Shown piece after piece: positions 47,594 through 61,217 of a stretch of DNA of 64,000 bases. Every line of letters starts with the position of its first letter. Positions within the stretch are counted from its first letter, which is position 1. The notes below the pieces were generated by a model that made no database searches, was not told the origin of the DNA, and saw only the letters and a list, made by a program, of their open reading frames with translations. Source of the stretch: Cavia porcellus (taxonomy: Eukaryota; Chordata; Mammalia; Rodentia; Caviidae); assembly GCF_034190915.1 (NCBI RefSeq), contig NW_026947501.1:1116001-1180000 (forward strand). The letters run 5' to 3'. Position numbers and translations under genes: made by a program.

Positions 47594-50500
47594 GTTTAGG
47601 GTTAGGGTTAGGTTTAGGGTATAGGGTTTGGTTTAGGGTTAATGTTAGGGTTATTTTTAGTGTTAGGGTTAGAGTTCGAGGTTAGGAATAGTGTTAGGTT
47701 TAGGGTTAGGCTTTTGGTTAGGCTTCGTTTTAGGTTTAGGTTTAAGGTTAGGGTTAGGTTTAGGATTTGGGTTAGGGATAGGTTTAGGGTTAAGGTTAGG
47801 CTTAGGGTTAGGTTTAGGGATAGGGTTAGTGTTACGGTTACAGTTTAGGGTTATGGTTATGGTCAGGTTTAGTGTTAAGGTTATGATTAGAGGTTAACAT
47901 TAGGGTTAGAGTTAGGGTTAAGGTTGGGTTAGCTTTAGGGTTAGCGTTACGGTTACGCTTAGTCTAGGTTCGGGTCAGGTTTAGGGGTTTGGTTTTAGGG
48001 ATAGGGTCAGGCTTACACCTCGGATTATGCTTAGGTTTAGGGTTACTCTTAGGTTTAGGGTTAGTGTTTAATGGTTACGGTTAGGGTTAGTGTTTAGACT
48101 TAGGGATAGGATTAGGCTTAGGGTTAGAATTAGGTTTTGGGTTATTGTTAGGGCTTAGATCTTAGGGATAGGATTAAGGTTAGGCTTCACCTTAAGTTAG
48201 GGTTAGGGTTATGATTAGATTCAGGGTTAGGGTTAGGGTTAGTGTTAGGTTCAGGTTTAGGTTTAGGGTTAGTATTAGGTTTAGGGTTAGGGTTAGGGGT
48301 TAGGTGTTAGGGATACGGTTATTGTTAGGGTTAGCTTTAGTGTTAATGTTAGGGTTATGCTTAGGATTAGTGTTAGGCTTAGTGTTAGGGTTAGGGGTTT
48401 GGTGTTAGGGATATTGTTAGGGTTAGGTTTCAGGTTGCTGTTAGGATTTGGGTTATGATTAGGTTTAAGTTTAGGTTTAGGATTAGCATTAAGTTTAGGC
48501 TTAGTGTTAGGGTTAGTGTTAGGTTTAGGGTTAGGGTTAAAGGTTAGGGGTTAGGTTTTAGGGATACAGTTAGGGTTAGGGTTAAGGTTAGTGTTAGGGT
48601 TAGTTTCAGAGTTAGGGTTATGGTTAGGGTTAGGGTTAATGGTTAGGGTTAGGGTTAATGGTTAGGGTTAGGATTACGCTTATGTTTAGGTTTAGGATTA
48701 GGATTAGGGTTTGGGTTAAAAGTTAGGGTTAGGGTTAGGTTTAGCAACAGGGCTCGTGTTACAGTTACAGTTCAGGGTTATGGTTAGAGTTAGGGTTAGG
48801 GATAGGGTTAGGGTTATTGTTAGACATTAGTGTTAGGGTTAGGGTTAGTGTTAGTGTTAAGGTTAGGGCTTAGTTTAGGATTAGATGTTAGCGTTAGGCT
48901 TATTGTTAAGGTTACTGTGCGGGCATAGGGTTAGGGTTAGAGTTGTGGTTAGTCTTAGGGCTAAGGGTTAGGGTTAGTGTTAGGGGTTAGTGTTATGTTA
49001 GGTTTACGGTTAGGGTTAGGATTAGGATTTGGGTTAGGGTTAGGGTTAGGTTTAGGGTTAGAATTAGGGTTAGGGTTAGTGTTAGGGTAATGGTAATGAT
49101 TAGGGTTGGTGTTAGAATTTAGGGTTAGCATTAGTGTTAGGGTTAGGGTTCGGTTTAAGTTTAGGGTTAGGTTAGGGTTCGGTTTAGGGGTTAGGGTTAT
49201 GGTTAGGGTTAGCATTATGAAAAAGGTTATGGTTAGGGTGACGGATTAGGGTTATGGTTAGGGTTAGGTTTCAGGGTTAGGGTTAGGGTTAGTGCTAGGT
49301 ATTAAGGTTAGTGTTAGGGTAAAGGCTAAGGTTAGTGTTAGGCTCAGTATTAGGATAAATTTTATGTATAGGTTTATGGTTAGGGTTAGGTTTATTGTTA
49401 GGGTTATTGTTAGGGATAGTTTTAGCGTTAGGGTTAGGGTTACGGATAGGGTTAGAGTTTGGGTTAGGGTTATGGTTAGGGTTTAGGGTTAGGCTTAGGG
49501 TTAGTGTTAGGTTTAGAATTAGGGTTAGTGTGAGGTTTAGAAGGTTAGGGTTAGACTTAGGGTTAGGGTTAGTGTTAGGGTTTGGTTTAGATTAAGGTTT
49601 AGGGTTAGGGTTAGAGTTAAGAATTAGGGATAGGGTTCGGGTTAATGTTAGGGTTAATGTTAGGGTTAGATTTACATTTAGGTTTACGGATAGGGTTAGG
49701 GTTAGTGTTAGGTTTAGGGTTATGGATTAGGGTTGGGTTAGTCTTAGAGTTCGAGATCGGTTAAGGTTTAGGTTTAGGTTTAGTCAAGGTTAGGGTTGGT
49801 GTTAGGGTTAGGGTTTGGGTTGTGGTTAGGGTTAGATTTAGGGTTTGGTGTTATGGTTTAGAGTTAGGTTTAAGGTTAGTGTTTGGTTTAGGTTTAGGGT
49901 TAGTGTTAGGGTTGTTATTAGGATTAAGGGTTAGGGTTAGAGTTAGGGTTAGGGTTTGTTTTAGGGTTACAGTTAGGTTTAGGGTTGTTATTAGGATTAA
50001 GTGTTAGGGTTTGGGTTAGGGTTAGGGTTTGTTAGGTTTAGGATTAGGGTGAGAGGTTAGGTGTTAGGGAAAGGTTTGGTGTAGGCTTCAGCTTATGGTT
50101 ATGGTTAGGGTTATGAATAGGTTTAGGGTTAGGGTTAGGGTCATTGTTAGGTTTAGGGTTAGGTTTGGGGTTAGTGTTAGGTTTAGGGTTAGGGCTAGGG
50201 GCTAGGTATTTGGGATACGTTTAGGGTTATGGTTAGGTTTAGGGTTAGATTTAGGATTTGTGTGAGGGTTAGAGTTAGGGTTAGGTTTAGTGATAGGGTT
50301 AATGTTATGGTTACAATTTAGGGTTATGGTTAGGGTTAGGGTTAGTGTTATGGTTAGAAGTAAGCGTTAGGGTTAGAGTTAGGGTTAGTGTTCGGGCTTA
50401 GGGTTAAGGTTAGCGTTATGATTAAGGTTAGGGCTAAGGGTTAGGGTTAGTGTTAGGGGTTAGTGTTACGTTAGGGCTAGGGGTAGTGTTAGGTTTGGTC

Positions 50501-50774
50501 TTGGTTTATTGTTAAGGTTAGTGTTAGGGTTAGAGTTAGAATTAGGTTTAGAGTTTAGTGTTATGGTCAGTGTTAGGGTTATGGTTAGTGTTAGGTTTAG
50601 GGTTAGAATTTAGGGTTAGCATTAGTGTTAGGGTTAGCGTTCCATTTAAGATTAGGGTTAGGTTAGGGTTCAATTTAGGGGTTAGTTTTACAGTTAGGGT
50701 TAGTGATAAATATTACGGTTAGGGTGACAGATATAGGTTAGTGTTTGGGTTAGGGTTAGGATTAGGGTTAGTGT

Positions 50775-51185
50775 TAGGGATTAGAGCTAGTGTTAGTGTT
50801 ATGTTAGGTTTAGTGTTAGGCTCAGTATTAGGATGAGTTTTAGGCATAGGTTCACGGTTAGGGTTAGGTTTATTGTTAGGGTTAGTGTTAGGGATAGGGT
50901 TAGGGTTAGGTCTAGGGTTAGGGATAGGGTTAGGATTAGGGTTAGTGTTATGGTTAGGGGTTAGGATTATGGTTAGTGTTAGGGATTAGGTCTAGTGTTA
51001 GTGTTAGGGTTAGGTTTAGTGTTAGGATCAGTATTAGGATGAGGTTTAGGCATAGGTTACAGTTAGGGTTAGGTTTATTGTTAGGGTTAGTATTAGGGAT
51101 AGGGTTAGGGTTAGGTTTAGGGTTGGGGATAGGGTTAGGATTAGGGTTAGTGTTATGGTTAGGGGTTAGTGTTAGTGTTAGTTTT
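50775..51185 (+). repeat. 206-bp tandem duplication in the GGCTCAGTATTAGG domain
   Basis: The block from about 50775 to 50980 repeats at about 50981-51185 with an offset of 206 at the CAGTATTAGGATGAG word, falling to 205 after a one-base deletion. Shared features are the CAGTATTAGGATGAG word, TAGGCATAGGTT and TTTATTGTTAGGG in the same order. A dozen or so scattered differences make it older than the duplication at 28.3 kb. Confidence 0.85.
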
Positions 51186-53639
51186 AGGTTTAGGATTAGG
51201 TTTAGCGTAAAGTTTAGAAGGTTAGGGTTATAGTTAGTGTTAAGGTTAGTGTTAGGGTTAGGGTTTGGGTTAGATTAAGGGCTAATGTTATGGGTTAAGG
51301 TTTAGGGTTTGGGTTAAGGTTAGTGATTAGGGATAGGGTTATTGTTAGTGTTAGGGTTACGGTTAGGGTTAGGGTTTGGTTTAGGTTTAGTGTTATGCTT
51401 AGAGTTAGTTTTAGGGTTTGGGTTAGGGTTAGGGTTTATGATTAGGTTTAGGGTTAGTGTTAGGTTTAGGGTTTAGTTTTAGAGGTTAGGGTTAGGGTAA
51501 GCGTTAGTTTTAGGGTTAGGGTTACGGTTAGGGTTAGGTTAAGTTTAGATTTAGGGGTTAGGTGTTAGGGATATGGTCAGGGTTAGGCTTTGGATTACGG
51601 TTAGGCTTTGGGTTATGATTAGGTTTAGGGTTAGGCTTAGGGTTAGTTTTAGGGTTATTATTATTGTTAGGGTTAGTGTTAGCATTTGGGCTAGGATTAT
51701 GGGATAGTTGTTATGGTTGTGTTTAGGGTTCTGGTTAGGGTTACTGTTAGGGTTAGGGTTACATTAATGGTTACTGTTAGGGTGTGTTACTGTTAGGGTT
51801 AGTGTTACGGATAAGTTATCAGGTTAGTGTTAGTGTTAGTGTTAGGGTTAGGGTTAGGGTTAGGGTCTAGTATTATGGTTAGGGTTAGTGTTATAGTAAG
51901 GCTTAAGATTAGGGGTATGGATTAGGGTTAGTGTTCTGGTTAGGGTTAGGCTTAGTTTTAGTGTTAGCAGTTTGGTTTAGGGTTATAGATAGCGTAAGTG
52001 TTAGGCACAGTATTAGTATTAGGGTTAGGGATAGGTTTAGCGTTAGGATTAGGTTTATTGTTAGGGTTAGCATTACAGATAGGGTTAGGGTTAGGGTTAG
52101 GGTTAGGGATAGGGATAGTTATAGGGATAGGTTTAGGTTTATGGGTTAGGGTTAGCTTTAGCGTTACTGTTAGGTTTAGGTTTAGGGTTAGGGTTAGGGT
52201 TAAAAGGTTTGGGTTTGAGTTATGGTTAGGGTGAGGGTTAGGGTTAGGCTTTGGGTTAGGGTTACATATTAGGCTTAGGGTTAGGTTTAGGATTAGGGTT
52301 AGGGGTTAGGTTTTGGGTTAGAGTTAGGGTTAATTTTAGGGTTAGTATTATGTTTTAGGCTTAGGGTTACGGTAAGTTTTAGCGTTAGTTTTAGGGTTCA
52401 CGTTAGGCTTAATTTTAGGGATGGGGATAGGTTTAGGACAAGGATTACGGCTATGGTTAGGATTAGGGTTACTGTTAGGGTTAGTGTGAGGGTTAGTGTT
52501 AGAGTTTGGGTTAGGTTTAGGGTTAGGGTTAGGTGTTAGGATTAGGATTAGGGATTATGTTTGGTGTTAGGGTTAGGGTTAGGATTAGGTTTAGGTTTAG
52601 GGTTAGGGTTAGGGTTAGGGTTAGGTTTAGGGCTAGGAATAGTTTTAGGGATAGTGTTAGTGTTAGGGTTAGGGCTGGGTTAGGGATTAGGTTTAGGGTT
52701 ATGTTTAGGTTAGGGATTAAGTTTAGGGTGAGTGTTAGGTTTAGGGGTTAGGAATCGGTTAGGGTTAGGGTTAGGGTTAGGGTTAGGGTTAGGGTTAGGT
52801 TTAGATTTAATTTTAGGGGTTAGGTGTTAGGGATAGTGTTAGGGTTAGGCTTTGCGTTAAAGTTAGGCTTAGTGTTATGATTAGGTTTAGGGTAGGTTTA
52901 GCGTTAGGTTTAGTGTTTAGTGTTAGTTTTAGGATTAGAATTAGGGTTAGGGTTTAGGTGTAAGGCATAGGGTTAGGGTTAGGTTTAGTGATTGGGTTTA
53001 GTGTTTGGGTTAGGGTTATGGTTAGTTTTAGGTTTAGGGTTAGAGTTAGTGTTAGAGAGTAGAGGTTAGGGTTAGGGTTAGGTTTAGGGTTAGGGTTAGT
53101 GTGAGCGTTAGGTTTAGCCTTTGGGTTAGTGTTAGTTTTAGATTTAGGTTTAGGATTAGGGGTTAAGTCATAGGGATGGGGTTAGGGTTAGAGTTAAGGT
53201 TAAGGTTAGAGTTATGGTTAGTTTTAGGGTTATGATTAGGGTTAGGGTTTCCGGTTAGGGATAGGGTTACTGTTAGGTTTAGGTTTAGGGTTAGGCTTAG
53301 CATTAGGGTTAGTTGTTAGTGTTAGGGTTAGGGTTAGGTTTAGTGTTAAGATTAGGTTTCTGGTTTGAGTTTTGGGTTAGAGTTAGTGTTAGGTTTAGGG
53401 TCCAGTTAGGGTTATGGTTAGAATTTAGCATTAGGGTTAGTGTTAGTGTTAGGGTTAAGGTTAAGGTTAGTGTTAGGGTTATGTTTAGGGCTTAGGTTTA
53501 GGGTTATGATTAGTGCTTTTATTCAGTCTAAGGGTAGGGATATGTTTAGTGTTAGGGTTCGGGTTAGGGTTAGGGTTATTTTTAGGGCTAAGTATTAGGA
53601 ATAGCGTCAAGGGTTAGGTTAGAATTAGGGTTAGGGTTT

Positions 53640-56600
53640 GTGTTAGTGTTAGGGTTTTATGGTTAGGGTTTAGGTTTAGGGTTAGTGTGAGTCTTAGGTT
53701 TAGGGTTAAGGTTAGTTTTAGGTTTAGGTTTAGTGTTAGGATTAGGGTTAGGCTTAGGGTTATGGTTAGGGTAGGATTAGGGTTAGGGCTAGGGATAGGA
53801 TTAGTGATAGTTTTAGGGTTAGGGTTAGGGTTAGGGTTATTTTTGCGTTTTGGTTTAGGGTTAGGTTTAGGGTTAGGGTTAGAGTTAGGGTTAGGGTTAG
53901 CATTAGGGTTAGGGTTAGAGTTAGGGTTAGTGTTAGCATTGGGTTTAGTGTTAGGGTTAGGGTTAGGGTTACATTTAGGGTTCGTGTTAGGGTTTGGGTT
54001 AGATTTAGATGTTAGGGTTAGTGTTAGTGTTGGGGTTAGAATTTAGGGTTAGGGTTTGTGTTAGAGTAATGGTTAGGGTTTGGGTTTGAGTTAGTGTTAG
54101 AGTTTAGGTTTAGGGTTAGTGTTAGTGTTATTCTTAGTGTTAGGGTTAGGATTAGGGTTTTCTTAGTGTTAGGGTTTTATGGTTAGGGTTCTTAGGGTTA
54201 GGGTTTAGGCTTATGGTTATGGTTAGGATTAGGATTAGTGTTACGGTTAGGGTTAGGGATAGGTTTAGGGCTTATGTGCTAGGAATAGGGTTCAGGTTAT
54301 GCTTCCGGTTTCAGTTAGGTTTAGGGTTCTGATTAACTTTAGGGTTATACTTAGTGTTAGCGTGAGGTTTAGGATTAGCATTAGGTGTTACGGATAGGTT
54401 TAGGGTTAAGTATAGGTTTAAGTTTTGGGTTAGGTTTAGGTTTAGAGTTAGGGTTAGTGTTTAGTGTTAGGGTTAGGGTTAGGGTTAGGGTTACGTTTAG
54501 GTTTAGGGTTAGTGTTAGGGTTAGGGTTAGGATTAGGTTTAGGGTTAGAGGTTAGGGTTGGGGTCAGGGTTAGGTTTAGGGTTAGGGTTAATGTTAGCCT
54601 CAGATTTCGGGTTAGGGTTAGAGTTAGTGCTAGGTTTAGGGGTAGTCTTAGGGGTTAGGTGTTAAGGATAGGGTTATGTTTAAGGTTAAGTTTAATGTTA
54701 GTGTTGGGGTTAATTTTAGAGTTAGGATTTGGGCTTAGGGTGAGGTATAGTGTTACACTTAGGTTTAGCTTTAGTGTTAGGTTTAGGCTTAGGGTTAGGT
54801 TTAGAGGTTAGGGTTAGTGTTAGTGTTTAGGGTTAGGGTTAGTGTTAGGGTTAGTTTTCTGGATAGGATTATCGGTAGAAGTTAGCATTAGGTTTAGGGT
54901 TAGTGTTAGGGTTAGAGTTTAGCGTTAGGGTTAGGGTTACGATTATAGCTTAGTTTTAGGGTTAGGGTTAGGTTTATGTTTATGTCTAAGGGTTTGGTTA
55001 GGTTTACAGGTTAGGGTTATGGTTAGGGTTAGGTTTATGTTAGGGTTAATTTTAGGTGTTAGTTGTTAGGTATAGGGTCATTGTTAGGCTTTGGATTACG
55101 GTTAGGTTCAGGGTTATGATTAGGTTTAATTTTGGTGTTAGGTTTAATGTTAGTGTAAGGTTTCGGGTTAGTGTTAGGGTTAAGTTTAGGGTTGCGGTTA
55201 ATTTTAAGGTTACATGTAGGGTTAGGTTTAGGGTTTAGTTGTAGGGTTAGGGTTATGGTTAGATTTAGGTTTAGGTTTTTGTTACGTTAAGTTTAGAGTT
55301 TAGAGGTTAGGGTTAGGGTTAGGTTTAGGCTTAGGGTTAGGTTTAGGGTTATGTTTAGGGTTAGGTTTATTGTTAGACTTAGAGTTAGGTTTAGTGTTAG
55401 GGTTAGTGTTACGGTTAGGGTTAGGGTTAGAATTAGGGTTAGGCTTAGAGTTAGTTTTAGGTTTCGGTTTAGGTGTATAGTTAGGTTTTGTGTTAGGGTT
55501 AATGTTGCGGTTAGGGTTAGGGTTATGATTAGGCTTAGGGTTAGGCTTATGGTTAGCTTTAGGTTTAGGTTTAGGGTTAGGGCTTAGGTGTTACCGACAG
55601 GTTTAGGTTTAGTGTTAGGGTTAAGGTTTGGATTAGGGTTAGGTTTAGGGTTAGGGTTAGCATTTAGTGTTAGGGTTAGGTTTACACTTAGGTTTAGGTT
55701 AAGGGTTAGGCTTATTGGTTATTGTTAGTGTTAGGTTTAGGGTTAGGTTTGTGTTAGCGTTAGTTTTCGGGTTAGGTTAGGGTTAGTGCTAGGTTTAGGG
55801 ATAGGCTTAGGGGTTAGGTGTTAGGGATAGGGTTATAGTTAGGGTTAAGGTTAATGTTAGGGTTAGGGTTCATTTTAGGTTTCAGGTTAGGGTTAGGGTT
55901 ATTAATAGGGTTAGGGTTAGGGTTAGGTTTAGGGTTAAGGTTAGCCTTTGGGTTAGGTTTAGAATTTAGGATTAGGGTTAGGGTTAGGATTAGGGTTTGG
56001 GTAGGGTTTCGGTTAGTGTTTAGTGTTAGGATTAGTGTTAGGGTTCGGTTTTGTTTAGGGTTATGGGTAGAAGTTGGCGTTAGTTTAGGTTTAGGTTTAG
56101 GTTTAGGGTTAGGGTTAGGGTTATTGTTAGGTTTATTGTTAGGGTTAGCGTAGGGTTAGTGTTAAGTTTAGGTTAGGGTTAGGGGTTAGGTTTTAGGGAT
56201 AGTGCTACTGTTAGCCTTCGAATTACGGTTAGGGTTAGAGTTTTGAATAGGTTTAGGATTAGGCTTAGGGGTAGCGTTAAGTTTAGTGCTAGGGTTAGTG
56301 TTAGTGTTATGGTTAGTGTTAGGGTTAGGGTTAGTGTTCAGATTAGTGTTAGGGTTAAGGTTAGTGTTAGGGTTAGTTTTAACCTTAGGTTTACGTTTAG
56401 AGTTATGGTTTAGTGGTAGGGATAGGGTTACGGTGAGGTTTAGGGGTTAGGTTTCGGTTAGGGTTAAGGTTCGAGTTTAGCGATTAGGGTTAGTGTTAGG
56501 TTGAGGGTTAGGGTTAGCGTTAGGGTTAGGGTTAAGATTAGGGTTAGATTTAGTGTTAGGCTTAAGGTTAGGGTTAGGGTTCGTGTTAGGCTTAGGTGTA

Positions 56601-59180
56601 TGGTTAGACAAGGTTAGAGTTGGGGTTGGGGTTCGGTTTAGGTTATGCTTTTGGTTAGCTTCAGGTTTAGGGTTAAAATTTGGGATTAAAGTTAGAGTTA
56701 GGGTTATGGTTTATGTTAGGGTTAGGGTTTTATGGTTAGGGTTAGTGTTAGGGTTTACGGTTAGGGTTACGGTTAGGCTAAGGTTTAGGGTTAGGGTTAG
56801 ATTTAATTTTAGGGGTTAGGTGTTAGGGATAGGGTTAGGGTTAGGCTTTGCGTTAAGGTTAGGGTTAGTGTTACGATTAGGTTTAGGGTTAAGTTTAGCG
56901 TTAGTTTTAGTGTTTAGTTTAGGGTTACGGTGAGGTTTAGGTTTATGTTTCGGTTAGGGTTAGGGTTAGAGTTTGGTGATTAGGGTTAGGGTTAGGTTCA
57001 GGGTTAGGGTTAGCGTTAGGGTTAGGGTTAAGTTTAGGGTTAGATTTAGTGTTAGGCTTAAGGTTAGGGTTAGGATTTGTGTTAGTGTTAGGGTTACGTT
57101 TAGGGTTAGTGTTAGGGTTAGGGTTTGGGGTATTGTTAGGTTTTGTGTTAGGGTTAAGATTACGGTTAGTGTAAGGTTTAGGTTTAGGGTTAGCTTTAGG
57201 GTTAGGAATGGTATTAGGTTTACTTTTAGAGTTAGCATTATGGATGGTGTTAGGTTTAGGGTTAGTGTTTGTTTTAGGTTTAGGCTTAGGGTTAGGGTTA
57301 GGTTTAAAGGTTTAGATTAGGGTTAGGGTTAGCGTTAGGGTTAGAGTTATGGTTAGGGTTACAGTTACTGTTTGGGTAATGTTCAGTGTTAGAGTAAAAG
57401 TTTAGAGTTAGGGTTCATGCTACAGTTAGAGTTTAGGTTTAGGGTTTGTTTTAAGTTTATGGTTAGGTTTAGGGTTTTTGTTAAGTTTATTTTTAGGCTT
57501 AGGGTTAGGGTGAGAGATTAGGGTTAGCGTTAGGTTTAGTGTTAGTGTTAGGATTAAGGTTAGAGTTTTGGATTAGGTTAGGGTTAGGGTTAAGGTTAGG
57601 GTTAGGTTAAGGGTTAGGATTAGGATTGAGGGTTAGGTTTAGAGTTATCATTAGTTTTCTGGTTTGGGTGAGGTTTTGTCTTAGGTTAAGGCGATCGAGT
57701 TAGGGGTTAGCTTTATGCTTAGTGTTAAGGTTAGAGTTTAGGATTAGGGCTAGTGTAAGGGTGATGATTAGGGTTAGGGCTTGTGTTAAAAGTTAGGCTT
57801 AGGGTTAGTGTTAGGTTTAGGGTTACGTTTAGAGCTGGGTGTAAGTTAGGGTTAGGTTAAGGGTTTAGGTGTTAGAATTAGGGTCAGGCTTAGGCTTCGG
57901 ATTACGGTTAGGGTTAGGATTATTATAAGGTTTAGGTTGAGGGTTAGGGTTAGTGTAAGGGTTTGTGTTAGAGTTAGGTTTACAGTTTGGTTTAGGGATA
58001 GGGGTTAGGGTTAAGGATAATCTTAGGGTTATGTTTAGGGTTACGGTTTGGGTTAGGGTTACGTTTAGGTTTATGGTTGGGCTTAGTGTTAGGGGTAGGT
58101 TTAGGGATTAGGGATAGGTTTAGATTTAGGCTTAGGGTTAGGGTTAGGGTTTAGTGTTACTGTTAGGTTTAGGATTATGTTAAGGGTTAGGGTTAGGCTT
58201 ACATATTTGGGTTATTGTTCGTGTTAGGGTTAGGCATAGTGTTAGGGCCAGCTTTAGGTATTAGGGTTAGGTTTAGGGCTGGGATACCTTTAGGGTGATG
58301 GTTATCTTTAGGGTTAGGGTTAGGTTTATGGGTTAGGTGTTAGGGATAGGGGCAGGTTTAGGCTTTGGATTATGGTTACTGTTAGGGTTAGATTTTCAGT
58401 TAGGGTTAGGGTTACGTTAGGGTTTTGTTTAGGGTTAGGGTTAGGCTTAGGGTTAGGTTTAGGGTTAGCGTTAGGATTAGATTTTCAGTTAGGATTAGGG
58501 TTTGGGTGTTAAGGATATGGTTAACGTTATGGTTAGCATTACGGTTAGTGTTAGGGTTAGCCTTAGGGTTAGGGATAGTGTTAAGTTTAGGGATAGTGTT
58601 AGTTTATGGTTAGGGTTATCGTTTGTGTTAGCATTAGGGTTTTATGGTTAGGGTTACTAGGGTTAGAATTTAGGGTTAAGGTTAGGGTTAGTAATTGTGT
58701 TCCAGTTAGGGTTATGTTTAGGGTTAGGGTTAGTATTAGGATTTGGGCAAGGTATAGGGTTAGTGATATTGTTAGGGTTTGGGTTAGGGTTATTGTTAAG
58801 TTTTGGCTGAGGATGTTATGTTTAGGGTTAGGGTTAGGCTTAGGGTTAGGGATAGTGTTAGGTTTGGGGTTAGTGTTAGGGTTAGGGTTAGAGGTTAGGA
58901 TTAGGATTAGGGTTAACATCAGTGTTAGGGTTAGGTTTAGGGTTAGCGTTAGGGTTACGGTTAGGGTTAGGGTTAGTGTTAGGGTTTGGGTTATGGTTAG
59001 GGATTAGAGTTAGAGGTTAGTGTTTGGGTTCGTGTTAGGGTTAGAGTTTAGGGTTAGGGTTTGTGTTAGGGTTATCATTAAGTTTAGGGTTGCAGTTAGG
59101 ATTAGAGTTAGGGTTAGGGTTAAGGTTAGGGTCAGGGTTTGTGTAAGGGTTAGGGTTTTATGGTTAGGCTCCTTAGGGTT
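53640..59180 (+). repeat. Array domain marked by GGGTTTTATGGTTAGG
   Basis: GGGTTTTATGGTTAGG occurs at about 53652, 54172, 56726, 58637 and 59153. At 54.17, 58.64 and 59.15 kb it is soon followed by a CTTAGGG or CTAGGG stretch. One diverged form lies near 42.55 kb. Spacing is irregular. It marks another locally amplified family. Confidence 0.6.
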
Positions 59181-61217
59181 ATGGTTTACTATTAGGGTTA
59201 GGAGTAGTCTTAGTGGTTGGGTTGGGGTTAGGGGTAGGTTTCGGAGTTAGGTGTTAGTGATAGGGTTAGGGTTAGCCTTTGGTTTGTGGTTATGGTTAGG
59301 GTTATGCTTAGGTTTAGAGTTAGGTTTAGGGTTAGCGTTAGGTTTAGGTTTAGTTTTAGTGTAAGTGTTAGGTTTAAGGTTAGGGTTAGAGGTAGATTAG
59401 GGTTAGGGTTAGGTTTAGGGTTAGGGTGAGGATTAGCGTTAGGTTTAGTGTTAGTTTTATTGTTAGGGTTATGGTTAGTGCTAGGTTTAGTGTTAGGGTT
59501 AAGTGTTAGGAGATAGGGTTAGGGTTAGGGTTAAGGTTAAGGTTAGGGTTAGTGTCAATTTTTGGTTATGTTTATAGTTTAGGGTATGCGATAGGGTTAC
59601 AGTTAAGTTTAGGATTAGTGTTAGGTTAGAGTTAGGGTTAGAGTTTAGGGTTAGTGTTAGCGTTAGATTTAGGGTTAGGGTTAGGGTTATGGTTAGAGAT
59701 TAGGGTTAGTTTTAGTGTTATGGTTAGGTTTCCAGTTAGGGTTATGGTTACAATTTAGCATTAGGGTTATTGTTAGAGGTTAGGGTTAGGGTTAGGTCTT
59801 AGGGTTAAGGGTTAGGGTTAGTGTTAAGGTTAGAGCTAAGGGAAAGTTTTGGTTTAGAGGTTAGGGTTATGGTTAGGGTTAGGGTTAGGGTTAGGCTAGG
59901 TTTAGGGTTAGGGTTATGGTTCGGGTTTGAGTTAGAGTTATGTTTAGGGTTAGGGTTATGCTTAGAGTTAGGGTTAGGGTTAGTTATAGGATCACAATTA
60001 GGGTTAGTGTTAGGGTTAAGTTTGGGTTAGGCTTAGCATTAGGGTTACGTTTACGGTAAGTGTTAGGGTTAGTGCTAGGTTTTAGAGGTTTGTGTTAGGG
60101 TTAGAATTAGGGTCAGTGTTAGAGTTACAGTTAGAGTTCAAGGTTAGGGTTAGGGTTAGTGGTTAGGTTTTAGTTATAGGGTGCGGGTTAGGGTTAGGAT
60201 TAGGGTTCAGTTTAAAGTTTGGCTTAGGGTTAAGGATAGTGTTATTGTTAGAGATTGTGTTTAGGGCTATAGTGAGGGTTAGGGTTAGGGTTAGGGTTAA
60301 GGTTAGGGTTAGGCTTAGGTTTAGTGTTAGGGTTAGGGTTAGGGTTTGGGTTAGGGTTGTTGTTAGGGTTAGTGTTATGTTTAGGGTTAGGCTTAGGCTT
60401 AGAGGTTATGGTTAGGGTTAGGGTTAGGGTTGTTGTTAGGGTTAGTGTTTGGTTTAGGGTTAGGGTAAGGCTTAGAGGTTAGGGTTAGGGTTAGGGTTAG
60501 GGTGAAAGCTTAGGTTCAGTGTTAGGGTTACGGTTAGTGTTAGTGTTAGGAATAGGGTAAGGGTTAGGATTAGGGTTAGTGCTTACTTTTTGGGTAAGTG
60601 TTACAGTTAAGGTTAGGGTTAGGTTTAGAGGTTATTTTAGGGTTAGTGTTGGCTTAGGTTCAGTTTGAGGTTAGGGTTATGGTTAGTTTTTGTGTTAGGT
60701 TTAGTGTTAGGCTTAGGGTTATGGTTAGGGTTAGGATTACAATTAGGTTAGCTTTAGGGTTAGGGTTAGGTTTAGGTTTAAGGTTTGTGTTATATGTAGT
60801 GTTAGCATTAGGGTTAGGGTTAGCCTTAGGTGTTAGGTGTTAGAGATAGGGTTATGGGTTATGGTTAGGATTATGCTTAGGTTTAGGGTGAGCGTTTCGG
60901 ATTAGGGTTAGTCTTAGCGTTAGTGTTATGGTTATGGTTATGGTTAGGGTTAGGGTTAGGTTTAGCATTAGGGTAATAGGGTTAGACGATAGGTTTAGTG
61001 TTAGGTTTCGGATTAGGGTTAGGGATAGGTTTACGATTAGTTTTAGTGTTAGGGGTTATGGTTAGTGATAGGGTTGGGTTAGGGTTAGGGTTATGGTTAG
61101 GGTTAGAGGTATGGGTTAGGTTTAGTGTTAGGGTTAGTTTTAGGGTTAGGTTTAGGGTTACACTTAGTTTTAGGGTTAGGGTTAAGGTTAGAGTTAGGAT
61201 TAGGTTTAGGCTTAGGA

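Larger units (their letters stand above)
43500..52150 (+). repeat. Array domain marked by GGCTCAGTATTAGG blocks
   Basis: GGCTCAGTATTAGG or a one- to two-base variant occurs at 43606, 45034, 46784, 49341, 50819, 51025 and 52004. Around four of these (43.5, 44.95, 46.7 and 51.9 kb) a longer block of about 200-250 bp is shared. It begins with a GGATTAGGGTTAGTGTT-type stretch and ends with TTTATTGTTAGGG and a GATAGGG unit. Intervals are about 1.43, 1.75, 2.56, 1.48, 0.21 and 0.98 kb, so copies are related but not regularly spaced. A GGCTTCGGATTACGG-type word precedes several of them. Confidence 0.7.

Noticed and set aside
7686..58919. Minus-strand ORFs rich in Leu-Thr or Asn-Pro, for example 41292-41615 and 58599-58919
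   Set aside because: These are the CTAACC and CCTAAC frames of the complementary strand, with the same explanation as above.
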